A DNA stretch of 64,000 bases from Maledivibacter sp. (GTDB taxonomy: Bacteria > Bacillota > Clostridia > Peptostreptococcales > Caminicellaceae). Below the pieces are notes generated by a model. The model was not told where the DNA came from. It made no database searches and saw only the letters and a list, made by a program, of their open reading frames with translations. Position numbers and translations under genes: made by a program. Each line of letters opens with the position of its first letter. Position 1 is the first letter of the stretch. This document shows, in pieces, positions 25,703 through 33,645 of the stretch. Where the stretch lies: contig JAOASB010000007.1 in the NCBI GenBank assembly GCA_025210375.1, forward strand, positions 89,095 through 153,094, in the 5' to 3' direction.

Positions 25703-26473
25703 ATGTTGAGAAGGTCATTTATCTGGATACTTATATGTATAGCATGTATAAGTATTTTAATGGGCTTTGGAAGGGAGGTCTTTAAGGATACCAAACTATC
25801 TGAGTACCTAACAAATGTCTTTAAAAATAAAGGAATCAGAGAATATAGCCTTTGGGAAGAAAGAAAAATGAAGGAAAATCCCAATTATAAGAATTTAGCT
25901 ATATTTATTGACATAAATTCCAAAACTTTAGAACTTATAAATCTTAATGATAATCAAGTAGTAAAAAGATACATAATAGCTAGTGGTAAGCAGAGTACAC
26001 CCTCTCCTGTAGGAAGCTGGAGAATTATAAATAAGGGAAGATGGGGACGCGGTTTCGGAACCAGGTGGATGGGATTGAACGTACCCTGGGGGAAGTATGG
26101 TATACATGGCACAAATAAGCCTAATTCAATAGGGTGGGCATCCTCACATGGCTGTATACGTATGAGAAATGATGATATAGAGGAATTATACAAAATAGTG
26201 AAGACGGGAACACCGGTCACCATATGGGGAGGGGTTTTTGGACCCTTTGGAAATGGATTTAGGATATTGGAACCTGGATATACAGGAGCCGATGTCTATG
26301 AAATTCAAAAAAGAATGAGGCAAAAAGGATATTATCCATTGTATGTAGATGGAATATATGGAGATGGTATGAAAAGATACGTAATAAAATTTAGAAAAGA
26401 TAAGGGATTAAGAATCACCCATAATATTGACTATGAGTTTTGTAGGGCCCTGGGGATAGAGTTAATTGAATAA
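25703..26473 (+). CDS. L,D-transpeptidase with peptidoglycan-binding domain
   Basis: 256 residues. An N-terminal membrane anchor (about 5-22) is followed by a YkuD catalytic domain with IHGTNKPNSIGWASSHGCIRM (here split by its catalytic H and C151), then a C-terminal peptidoglycan-binding repeat (GYTGADVYEIQKRMRQKGYY, then VDGIYGDG). Such enzymes form 3-3 cross-links or anchor proteins in the cell or spore wall. The GC-rich hairpin just upstream of ATG may limit translation. Decayed copies of its start (21064) and its active-site region (26472) flank it in the window. Confidence 0.9.
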   Translation: MLRRSFIWILICIACISILMGFGREVFKDTKLSEYLTNVFKNKGIREYSLWEERKMKENPNYKNLAIFIDINSKTLELINLNDNQVVKRYIIASGKQSTPSPVGSWRIINKGRWGRGFGTRWMGLNVPWGKYGIHGTNKPNSIGWASSHGCIRMRNDDIEELYKIVKTGTPVTIWGGVFGPFGNGFRILEPGYTGADVYEIQKRMRQKGYYPLYVDGIYGDGMKRYVIKFRKDKGLRITHNIDYEFCRALGIELIE

Positions 26474-26561
26474 ATCTAATTCATTAGGATGGGTATTTTT
26501 TCATGGGTGTATAGGCATGAAAAATAAGGATATGGGAAAAGTATATAAAAAATTTGTTCAT
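26472..26561 (+). pseudogene. Decayed fragment of a YkuD active-site region
   Basis: Translated in frame from 26472, it reads K-S-N-S-L-G-W-V-F-F-H-G-C-I-G-M-K-N-K-D, aligned with the intact active-site block of the gene ending at 26473. It has no start and begins right at the stop codon of the intact gene, so it is the remnant of a tandem partial duplication. Confidence 0.75.
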
Positions 26562-26709
26562 ATTAATTCTAATTCTTGTGTTAGATATATAATATACTGG
26601 GTATAACTATTATAGACTGATAATGAGAAGCATTAACGAATGATTAGCAAAATGAATATGAACAAATAAATTTTATTATGATTATTAGTATATATTGAGG
26701 AGGAATATC

Positions 26710-27222
26710 ATGAGAAAAGAAGCTATCAAATTTGCAGGAAATCCTATAACATTGAGGGGAAATGAAGTCAAGGCCGGTGACAAAGCTGAAAACTTTAAGG
26801 CTGTGAAGCAGGATATGTCAAGTTTTGATTTCTATAACGATACAAAGGACAAAATAAAAATCATCAGTGTAGCACCATCTATAGATACATCAGTTTGCTC
26901 GCTTCAGACTATGACATTCAACGAAGAGGCTTCTAAACTAGAAAGTGATGTTGAAATAATCACTATTACTGTAGATTTGCCATTTGCCCAGAAAAGATTT
27001 TGTGGAGCAAAGGGAATAAATAATATTCAAGTAGTATCAGATCATAAGGATTTAGACTTCGGAGAAAAATATGGGTTTGTTATGGATGAGTTAAGACTAC
27101 TTGCTAGAGGAATTGTTGTGGTGGATAGGGATAATACTGTAAAATATGTTGAGTATGTTGAAGAAGTTACAAATGAGCCAAATTATGATAAAGCTCTAGA
27201 AGAAACAAAAAAACTACTATAA
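26710..27222 (+). CDS. tpx: Thiol peroxidase (2-Cys peroxiredoxin)
   Basis: 170 residues. It reduces hydrogen peroxide and alkyl peroxides with thioredoxin. The peroxidatic Cys is C63 in PSIDTSVCSLQT and the resolving Cys is C98 in RFCGAKGI, as in Tpx. NPITLRGNEVKAGDKAENF at the start is also typical. GAGGAGGAATATC precedes ATG 26710; an upstream in-frame TTG lies inside the ribosome site. It is alone in its transcription unit, fitting an oxidative-stress defence gene of an anaerobe. Confidence 0.93.
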   Translation: MRKEAIKFAGNPITLRGNEVKAGDKAENFKAVKQDMSSFDFYNDTKDKIKIISVAPSIDTSVCSLQTMTFNEEASKLESDVEIITITVDLPFAQKRFCGAKGINNIQVVSDHKDLDFGEKYGFVMDELRLLARGIVVVDRDNTVKYVEYVEEVTNEPNYDKALEETKKLL

Positions 27223-27258
27223 AATCTTCATTCAAACATAAATATAAAAGCAATGAAT

Positions 27259-27424
27259 AAGGCATATGAAAGAAATAAATAGGGCATTTTATGAAGAAAT
27301 TTGGATTGTTTTCGAGGTATCGTAGGGGAGCATATCGTGTATATGTAAGGGAACGATAACGAAGATAAATAATTCAAATAACAAGTGAAATGACCTATTT
27401 ATTTTTTGAATATGCCTTATACTA
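27259..27424. repeat. Family-D element or structured RNA, about 165 bp
   Basis: The ends AAGGCATAT and ATATGCCTT, together with AAATAAATAGGGCATTT and GAAATGACCTATTTATTT, pair over about 28 positions. Inside, TTTTCG/CGAA and TATCGT/ACGATA pair as well, so the whole folds as one long imperfect hairpin. Its right end recurs at 29621-29648 and, shorter, at 48403-48468 and 7343-7392. The rest of the gap after tpx (27425-27678) holds nothing I recognise. Confidence 0.6.
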
Positions 27425-27678
27425 TGAGCATTGAGAACTTTGCTTGTGGTATTATTTATTGTTTAGGCTTCATATAATATTACAAATAAATATGAGTATG
27501 GTAAAATTTTATGATTGATTGTTAAGCCCTTTAAATATTACAATAGTATATAGAATAAGTTTTATTCATACCAGATTATTCATGAAATGTTTGAAAAAAT
27601 AGGTAGCAGAGTTTAAGTTTTTCTATGGATAATATGGGATTTATGCTTTGATTTTCAGTTCATTAAAAATCAATAATA

Positions 27679-27706
27679 CCTCACCAAAATAAAGGTGGGG
27701 TTTTTT
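27679..27706 (+). terminator. Terminator just upstream of the GH18 gene
   Basis: CCTCACC (27679-27685) pairs with GGTGGGG (27694-27700), then six Ts. It may stop read-through from tpx or act as an attenuator of the next gene, which starts 26 bases later. Confidence 0.7.
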
Positions 27707-27731
27707 ACAATCAAAAAAGGGGGGATATATT

Positions 27732-29420
27732 TTGAAAAAAGACAATTTATCTATAGTTGGATTTCTTTTAATTACCTTGCTTACATTTATTTTTATTGTT
27801 TACAGTTCTCACCTTGAGGTTCAGCCTGTCTTAAATAACATGGAAGATGAAAAGTTGCTGATAAAAAAGCCCAATTCCTTTATTGAATATCATATAAAAG
27901 ATAATGAGTTTATATTGGATAAAGATAAGACCCTTTATCTATCCGTTGATATACTATCTAAACACTTGATGGTAAAAACCTATTTTGACCCCGAAGCTAA
28001 AATAGCAATAATAACAACCCTGGATAAGGTTATAAGATTCTATGGTGAAACTGATAAAGTTAAGATAAATGATAGAGAAGTAGATCATATTAAGCCTATG
28101 ATTATCAATGATGGAAAGCCTTTGATACCAATAAATCAAATCGAAGGTGATTTAAATATTGATAGTAATATTTCAGAAGGTACTAATAATGTGGTTATTA
28201 ATAGTTTACTGGATAATAGTGCCATAGGAAAAACAAGTAAGAATAATGTGATATTAAAAAAAGAAAAAAATATTTGGGCTAATATCGTAGGAATATTAAA
28301 TGAAGGGGAGAAACTCGAAATAATCGGAGAAGATAATGGATGGGTTAGAGTAGTAACCAGTGATAGTACAGAGGGTTTCATAAAAGAACAATATGTCGTA
28401 AATAGAGAAGAAGTTATTGGTGTTCAGCCTGAAAAAAGTCAATCGATTTGGCAGCCCGAGAGGGATAAAATATTCCTTACATGGGAGAGTGTGTATTCTA
28501 GAAATCCTGATACAAAAAAAATCAGCCCTATGGATGGATTAAATGTCATATCCCCTACCTGGATACATCTTATAAGTCCAGATGGACAATTGAAGCATAA
28601 AATAAGTAAGAATTATATTAGATGGGCTAAGAAAAGGGGCTACAAGGTATGGGCTCTTTTCTCAAATTCCTTTGACCCTAAGCTTACGGATGAATTTCTA
28701 AATAATACTACAGCCCGTGAAAGGGTTATAGGGGATCTGATAAAGCTAATAAAAGATAATAATATGGATGGAATAAATATTGACTTTGAAAATGTGTATT
28801 TGAAGGATAAAGAATTGTTGGTACAATTTATTAGGGAAATGACACCGATTTTTCATGAGAACAATCTAGTTGTATCTATTGATGTAACAGTAATAGGTGG
28901 AAGTGATAATTGGTCAAGATTTTTAGATAGAAAAGCCTTGGGTGAAGTTGTGGATTATATGGCGGTTATGACCTATGATGAGCATTGGGCTTCAAGTCCT
29001 GTAAGCGGGTCTGTAGCTTCATTAGGTTGGGTTGATAAAAGTATTGAGAGAATACTTGAGGAAGTACCAGCTGAAAAGATTTTATTGGGATTACCATTTT
29101 ACACTAGAATATGGACAGAAACCCCATCAAATTCAAAAGCAAATAAAGTGAATGTAAAATCAAAGGCAATTTCAATGAATACTGCAAGAAACATACTTGA
29201 AAAGGATAATGTTATAAAATTATGGGACGAGAATGCAGGACAATATTATGTTGTATATTCTGAAGGGAATAAAGTCTATAAGATATGGATGGAAGATTCT
29301 AAGTCCATCAAGCTTAAAACAGATATTGTCAATAAATATAACCTAGCAGGCGTAGCGGCATGGAGAAGAGGTTTTGAAACTGAAGATATATGGACTACAA
29401 TAAACGAAAATATAAATTAA
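27732..29420 (+). CDS. Secreted GH18 family hydrolase with SH3 domain
   Basis: 562 residues. An N-terminal membrane or signal segment (about 8-25) is followed by a copper-amine-oxidase-N-like domain (about 45-140), an SH3-type cell-wall-binding domain (about 165-235) and a GH18 barrel (about 255-560). The catalytic motif DGINIDFE ends at E353, the proton donor; MTYDEHW and GLPFYTRIW are also typical. Such proteins (YaaH/YdhD type) cut spore cortex or cell wall glycan. The start is TTG with AAAGGGGGG upstream. It is a single gene after a strong terminator. Confidence 0.88.
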   Translation: MKKDNLSIVGFLLITLLTFIFIVYSSHLEVQPVLNNMEDEKLLIKKPNSFIEYHIKDNEFILDKDKTLYLSVDILSKHLMVKTYFDPEAKIAIITTLDKVIRFYGETDKVKINDREVDHIKPMIINDGKPLIPINQIEGDLNIDSNISEGTNNVVINSLLDNSAIGKTSKNNVILKKEKNIWANIVGILNEGEKLEIIGEDNGWVRVVTSDSTEGFIKEQYVVNREEVIGVQPEKSQSIWQPERDKIFLTWESVYSRNPDTKKISPMDGLNVISPTWIHLISPDGQLKHKISKNYIRWAKKRGYKVWALFSNSFDPKLTDEFLNNTTARERVIGDLIKLIKDNNMDGINIDFENVYLKDKELLVQFIREMTPIFHENNLVVSIDVTVIGGSDNWSRFLDRKALGEVVDYMAVMTYDEHWASSPVSGSVASLGWVDKSIERILEEVPAEKILLGLPFYTRIWTETPSNSKANKVNVKSKAISMNTARNILEKDNVIKLWDENAGQYYVVYSEGNKVYKIWMEDSKSIKLKTDIVNKYNLAGVAAWRRGFETEDIWTTINENIN

Positions 29421-29430
29421 GTCACATTAA

Positions 29431-29492
29431 AAATACCCAGAAACATCGGATGTTTTGATATGTATAAGTTAAGATTTACTTGGAACCCTATA
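29431..29492. repeat. Family-B right half
   Basis: ACCCAGAAACATCGGATGTTTTGATATGTATAAGTTAAGATTTACTTGGAACCCTATA, seen here as separate blocks, matches the right half of the 104-bp element. The left half is missing. Confidence 0.6.
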
Positions 29493-29619
29493 GTTTTACG
29501 CTCCTCCTACAAACCAGTTTCTCATCTAAATAGAAAGAAGACAAAACTGCTTTGTAAAGGGAGCTAAAAGGAAACCTCAGAGGCTACTTTCGTTCCTTAA
29601 GTTTTATTGGCGTAAAATT
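29492..29619. ncRNA. Candidate structured RNA or miniature element, about 128 bp
   Basis: The ends AGTTTTACGC (29492-29501) and GCGTAAAATT (29610-29619) pair. Inside are TCCTCC with GGGAG, TACAAA-CCAGTTT with AAAACTG-C-TTTGTA, and AAGGAA with TTCCTT. Together these make a three-way-junction-like fold with few unpaired bases. No ORF and no match to a known RNA class that I can name. Strand is not determined. Confidence 0.4.
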
Positions 29620-29620
29620 A

Positions 29621-29648
29621 TGACTAGTTTATTTTTTGAATGTGCCTA
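29621..29648. repeat. Family-D end fragment
   Basis: TGACTAGTTTATTTTTTGAA and TGTGCCTAA match the right end of the element at 27259-27424 and the inverted copy at 48403. Confidence 0.55.
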
Positions 29649-29717
29649 AATAGTTCTTTAAAAGATAGAAAAAATAATATAAAATATGAGAAAAGAACCT
29701 TGTGAGGAGAAAAGGAT

Positions 29718-30116
29718 ATGCTATTTAGATTGATTTTACTTTTTACCATAACTCCAATAGTAGAATTATTTTTACTTCTTGAGTTATCAAAGATAACAAG
29801 TATATGGACTACCATAGGCATAGTTTTGGTTACAGGAGTTATTGGTGCCAGCCTAGCAAAAAGCCAGGGTAGGTTAATCATTACTAAAATTAGAATGGAA
29901 TTAAACGAAGGCAGAATGCCTGGGGATCAGCTAATAAATGGCTTATGTGTATTGGTAGGAGGAGCTTTACTACTAACTCCAGGAATTGTAACTGATATAT
30001 TAGGATTTAGCTTAGTTATCCCTGTAACTAGAGAAATCTTTAAAGGATTTGTGAAGAAAATACTTTCTAAAAGACTTCAAGATGGGAGTATAAATATACA
30101 TTATAGAAGATGGTAA
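29718..30116 (+). CDS. fxsA: FxsA family membrane protein
   Basis: 132 residues with hydrophobic segments at about 1-50 and 70-105. Family features are the PIVELFLLLELSKI start, TGVIGASLAKSQGR and LVGGALLLTPGIVTDILGF. FxsA in E. coli relieves phage T7 exclusion by F; the cellular role elsewhere is unknown. The ribosome site is GTGAGGAG. It stands alone between repeats and is followed by a long terminator hairpin. Confidence 0.88.
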   Translation: MLFRLILLFTITPIVELFLLLELSKITSIWTTIGIVLVTGVIGASLAKSQGRLIITKIRMELNEGRMPGDQLINGLCVLVGGALLLTPGIVTDILGFSLVIPVTREIFKGFVKKILSKRLQDGSINIHYRRW

Positions 30117-30141
30117 GTGAATAAAGCTTCTTATGATATTT

Positions 30142-30217
30142 AGACGGTTTTCATATATAGATTTCCTAAAGTTAAACTTTTGACTGGAATCTCTATAATG
30201 AAAACTGTCTTTTTTTG
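30142..30217 (+). terminator. Terminator after fxsA with an embedded family-B remnant
   Basis: The outer arms AGACGGTTTTCAT (30142-30154) and ATGAAAACTGTCT (30198-30210) are followed by seven Ts. Between them, TATAGATTTCC and GGAATCTCTATA are the ends of a family-B element with its centre lost. The element appears to form or extend the terminator stem. Confidence 0.7.
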
Positions 30218-30383
30218 AAATCAAAGAATATGTTTCTAAATCTATATAAAGGGTTTTTGGAAAAAAAGTAGAATTAGTAATTTGTATTTATAGAAAATTT
30301 ATAAAAATCCGAAAATTTATTAGTGGGTATGGATAATAAATACAGTTATTCTATATTATCTTTATGTGAGGAGATGAGGAAGC

Positions 30384-31808
30384 TTGGATCATAAATTTCT
30401 ATTAGAAGCAATACTTACCCATCTAGATGAAGGAATAATAGTGGTTGATACAAATGCAAATGTAACTTTTTATAATGAACCGGCAACAAGCATAGCAGGG
30501 ATTTCAAAGGAAGAAGCTATTGGTAAAAATATATTAGATATTTTTACAGATTTAAATAATGAAACTAGCACATTTTATCATGTGCTTCGGACTAAACAGT
30601 CGATAATTGATTATGTGCAGACCTATGCTAATTACCAAGAAAAGAAGGTCACAACAGTAACATCAACCATTCCCTTATTAAAGGAAGGAAAGCTTGTTGG
30701 AGCCTTGGAGATATATAGACCCTTTAATAGTGTTAAGGAATTATCCGATAAGGTTGTTACTTTGCAAAAGGAATTATTCAAGAAGAATTCAAGTGAAAAT
30801 GAATACAAGGGCAATGGGACTCAATATATGTTCAAGGATATTGTTGGGAAAAGTGATGCCATAGTAGAGCTTAAGACAAAAGCAAAAAAAATTGCAGAAA
30901 GTTCATCTCCGGTATTAGTCTATGGAGAAACTGGAACCGGTAAGGAACTACTAGTACAGGGAATCCACAACGCAAGTATACGAAGAAGGGATAAGCCCTT
31001 TATTGCACAAAATTGTGCCGCAATTCCTAACAGCCTATTAGAAGCTATTCTCTTTGGAACATCCCTAGGAAGTTTTACGGGGGCCAAGGATAAACCAGGA
31101 TTGTTTGAATTAGCCGATGGAGGGACTCTTTTTCTAGATGAAATCAATTCAATGGATATAGAGCTTCAAGCCAAGCTACTAAGAGTTCTTCAAGATGGTA
31201 TTATCAGAAGAGTAGGAGGTAAGAAAACTATCAAGGTGGATGTAAGAGTAATCGCTTCTACAAATGAACACCCCATAAGGGTTATTGAACAGAAAAAACT
31301 AAGGAAAGATCTGTATTATAGATTGAATGTTATTTCTTTAAACATTCCTCCCTTGAGGGAAAGAATAGAGGATATATTTGTCTTAGTAGAAAATTTTATA
31401 AAATTATATAATAAAAAATTAGATAAATGGGTGGTAGGAGTAACAGAAGAATGTATGGAGTTAATGCTTAGGTATAATTGGCCTGGCAATATAAGAGAAT
31501 TAAAATATACTATTGAAAGCATTATGAATTTTACTGATGAAGACAGAATATCAGTAGATGATCTACCTTTACATATAAGACAATATAAGGCAAGTGAAAT
31601 AATACAAGAAGAAATAGAACAAGACCATATTGAACTTCCTCCACTTAAGAAAGCAATATCACAATATGAGAAAAAATTAGTTATAAGAGCTTTGGAAAGG
31701 TCAAATGGTAATTGTGCAGAGGCTGCAAGATTATTAAAGGTTCCCAGACAAACTTTGCATAATAAAATCAAGAAGTATGATATAAAATTAATGTATAGAA
31801 TTGAATAA
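30384..31808 (+). CDS. Sigma-54-dependent activator (PAS, AAA+, Fis-type HTH)
   Basis: 474 residues. A PAS domain (about 5-115: HLDEGIIVVDTNANVTFYNE) is followed by an AAA+ domain with Walker A GETGTGKE (181-188), the sigma-54 contact loop GSFTGA (229-234) and FLDEINSMD. A C-terminal Fis-type helix-turn-helix (NGNCAEAARLLKVPRQTLHNKIKKY) closes it. The start is TTG with GAGGAGATGAGG before it. Two perfect -24/-12 promoters, each with a pair of inverted-repeat sites, lie downstream ahead of a proline-type symporter and the HypD genes, which are its probable targets. The PAS ligand may be hydroxyproline or proline; this is inference. Confidence 0.92.
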   Translation: MDHKFLLEAILTHLDEGIIVVDTNANVTFYNEPATSIAGISKEEAIGKNILDIFTDLNNETSTFYHVLRTKQSIIDYVQTYANYQEKKVTTVTSTIPLLKEGKLVGALEIYRPFNSVKELSDKVVTLQKELFKKNSSENEYKGNGTQYMFKDIVGKSDAIVELKTKAKKIAESSSPVLVYGETGTGKELLVQGIHNASIRRRDKPFIAQNCAAIPNSLLEAILFGTSLGSFTGAKDKPGLFELADGGTLFLDEINSMDIELQAKLLRVLQDGIIRRVGGKKTIKVDVRVIASTNEHPIRVIEQKKLRKDLYYRLNVISLNIPPLRERIEDIFVLVENFIKLYNKKLDKWVVGVTEECMELMLRYNWPGNIRELKYTIESIMNFTDEDRISVDDLPLHIRQYKASEIIQEEIEQDHIELPPLKKAISQYEKKLVIRALERSNGNCAEAARLLKVPRQTLHNKIKKYDIKLMYRIE

Positions 31809-31812
31809 TAAT

Positions 31813-31884
31813 TTGAGGAAATTGCATAATTTTTACTTGGCAGAATTGCATAATATACAAGGTAATTATGGAATTTGCTCATTT
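31813..31884. repeat. Family-A element, 72-bp deletion form
   Basis: The left end (TTGAGGAAATTGCATAAT, ACTTGGCAGAATTGCATAAT) is joined directly to the right end (GGTAATTATGGAATTTGCTCATTT) with the interior missing. Confidence 0.75.
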
Positions 31885-32088
31885 GATAATTGTACTAAAA
31901 GAAGAATAATGAAGACACTTAAAATAAAATCCTTAAACAATATAATTTATATTTTAATAATGAAAATATTACCATAAAAAGGTATAATAGATATGAAACA
32001 AAAAAGTACAAGAATATTTAAAGCCATAACTTAAAAGTACGACATAAATCTCAAACCAAAAAATAATTTAAAGTATGGAGGGATTGAA

Positions 32089-33189
32089 ATGTTGAATAGT
32101 CAGTACATTGATAAGCTCATAAGTATAATGAAGGATGAAGGGCTAGATGCAATGTTTATAGCACCTTCAGAGGATTTAGAATTTTTAATGGGTTTTTCAC
32201 CCCATATGGATGAAAGATTTCAAGGACTCTTTATAACTAATGATTCTAAGTTGTTTTACATAGTTCCCCAGTTAAACAGAGAAGAAATTAAAGATGCTTT
32301 AGGTGAAATGGGAGGCGTTTTCGATTGGGGGGATGGAGAAGGATTTTTAGGTGTCCTTTCCAAGACCTTTGAGGACTACAATTTGATAGGCAAAACCATT
32401 GGGGTAAATGGGACGGCAAGGACCGTTAATATGTTGGATATAAAAGGCATAGTAGATGTTGATTTTAAAAATGGGAAACCTATCTTAGAAGAATTAAGAA
32501 TTATAAAGAGTGAAGATGAGATAGATAGACTTAGGGAAGCCGCTAGGATGGCAGATAAAGTATTTGAGGAGCTTGTAAAATTTATTAAGCCGGGGATAAT
32601 GGAAAGGGATATTAGTAATAAAATTGAAGAATTATTTATGGAAATGGGTGCCGATGGACTATCGTTTTCACCAATTGTAGCTTCAGGCCCTAATAGTTCA
32701 AAACCTCACTACAATAAAGATTCTAGAATCATCCAAGAAAAAGATGTAATAATTCTTGACTTTGGGTGCAAATACAAAGGGCTTTGCTCAGATATGTCAA
32801 GGACAGTTTTTGTTGGAGATATCTCTGAAGAAGAAAAAAGAATATATGATATAGTTTATAGAGCCAATGATGAAGCGGAAAAATTTGTAAAGGTAGGAGT
32901 TGCTGCCCAAAGTGTTGATGAGGTTGCCAGGAATATTATTAAAGAAGAAGGACATGGTGAACATTTCCTAAATAGAGTTGGTCATGGAATAGGCTATAGT
33001 GTTCATGAAGCTCCGTATATAAAGGGAGGAAATGAAAGAAAGCTTCAGACCGGAATGGCTTTTAGTGTTGAGCCAGGAATATATATACCTGGTAAATTTG
33101 GTATGAGGATAGAAGACATTGTGGCAATCAGTAAAAATGGGGCAGAGGTGTTAAATAAAGCTCCTAAAAAACCAATTGTTATAAAGTAA
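32089..33189 (+). CDS. M24 family Xaa-Pro peptidase
   Basis: 366 residues. An N-terminal creatinase-like domain (about 1-130) precedes a pita-bread catalytic domain with the dimetal ligands in ILDFGCKYKGLCSDMSRT (two Asp), GHGIGYSVHE (His), VEPGIYIP (Glu) and GMRIEDIV (Glu). It releases residues next to proline from di- or oligopeptides (PepQ or PepP type). TATGGAGGG precedes ATG. It lies between the sigma-54 activator and the proline-type symporter, so it probably feeds proline and hydroxyproline into that pathway. Confidence 0.9.
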   Translation: MLNSQYIDKLISIMKDEGLDAMFIAPSEDLEFLMGFSPHMDERFQGLFITNDSKLFYIVPQLNREEIKDALGEMGGVFDWGDGEGFLGVLSKTFEDYNLIGKTIGVNGTARTVNMLDIKGIVDVDFKNGKPILEELRIIKSEDEIDRLREAARMADKVFEELVKFIKPGIMERDISNKIEELFMEMGADGLSFSPIVASGPNSSKPHYNKDSRIIQEKDVIILDFGCKYKGLCSDMSRTVFVGDISEEEKRIYDIVYRANDEAEKFVKVGVAAQSVDEVARNIIKEEGHGEHFLNRVGHGIGYSVHEAPYIKGGNERKLQTGMAFSVEPGIYIPGKFGMRIEDIVAISKNGAEVLNKAPKKPIVIK

Positions 33190-33224
33190 ATATGGGCTTA
33201 AAATATTTCTGTAGTTATGTAGGT

Positions 33225-33240
33225 GTCCCAGAAAAAAGAC
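33225..33240. promoter_or_regulatory. Distal upstream activator site, symporter promoter
   Basis: GTCCCAGAAAAAAGAC: an inverted repeat of the GTCYC-A/T-GAGAC type, 42 bases before a second copy. The pair recurs at 35221 and 35264 before the other sigma-54 promoter. Confidence 0.6.
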
Positions 33241-33266
33241 TTTGTATTAAAAATAATATATAAGTT

Positions 33267-33282
33267 GTCTCAAAAAAGAGAT
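33267..33282. promoter_or_regulatory. Proximal upstream activator site, symporter promoter
   Basis: GTCTCAAAAAAGAGAT, identical in all 16 bases to 35264-35279. It lies about 190 bases upstream of the -24/-12 promoter, a usual enhancer distance. Confidence 0.7.
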
Positions 33283-33455
33283 AATATATGGAATAAAAGA
33301 AAAATATTGTATAATAATTAATATTTCAAAAATTTTGACCCTATGGAGGTCTTCAAAATATTGATAGATGCTTTCTTGGTTTACAAGGTAAAACTAGTAT
33401 TTATCAGTAATTTAGAAGAGTTTTCATAGGTGTTTTTTTTAGTGGTCATAGATAT

Positions 33456-33470
33456 TGGCACGCAATTTGC
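33456..33470 (+). promoter_or_regulatory. Sigma-54 promoter of the symporter gene
   Basis: TGGCAC, GCAAT, TTGC: a full consensus match with exact 5-base spacing, preceded by T. About 190 bases before the symporter start. Confidence 0.88.
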
Positions 33471-33546
33471 AAAATATTAAAATAAACAGAATATTGAAGC
33501 TAATCACCATGGACAAAGTAATGTTAAGGGGTTAGAGGTGGACTAA

Positions 33547-33615
33547 ATGCTTGAGGAAATGACTATAGGAGGTGAATTAAAGCAAAAAAATATGCATACA
33601 TTAAAGGTGCATTGA
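33547..33615 (+). CDS. Possible 22-residue leader peptide
   Basis: AGAGGTGG seven bases before ATG, then MLEEMTIGGELKQKNMHTLK-V-H and TGA. It lies between the sigma-54 promoter and the symporter. It has no relatives I know of and could be chance. Confidence 0.25.
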   Translation: MLEEMTIGGELKQKNMHTLKVH

Positions 33616-33645
33616 CTGCGAATGTATAAAGGGAGGGGAATTTAT

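Noticed and set aside
31833..31846. TTGGCAGAATTGCA in family-A repeats as a sigma-54 promoter
   Set aside because: Only two bases separate TGGCAG from TTGC; a -24/-12 promoter needs five. The same holds at 22429. The similarity comes from the repeat sequence.
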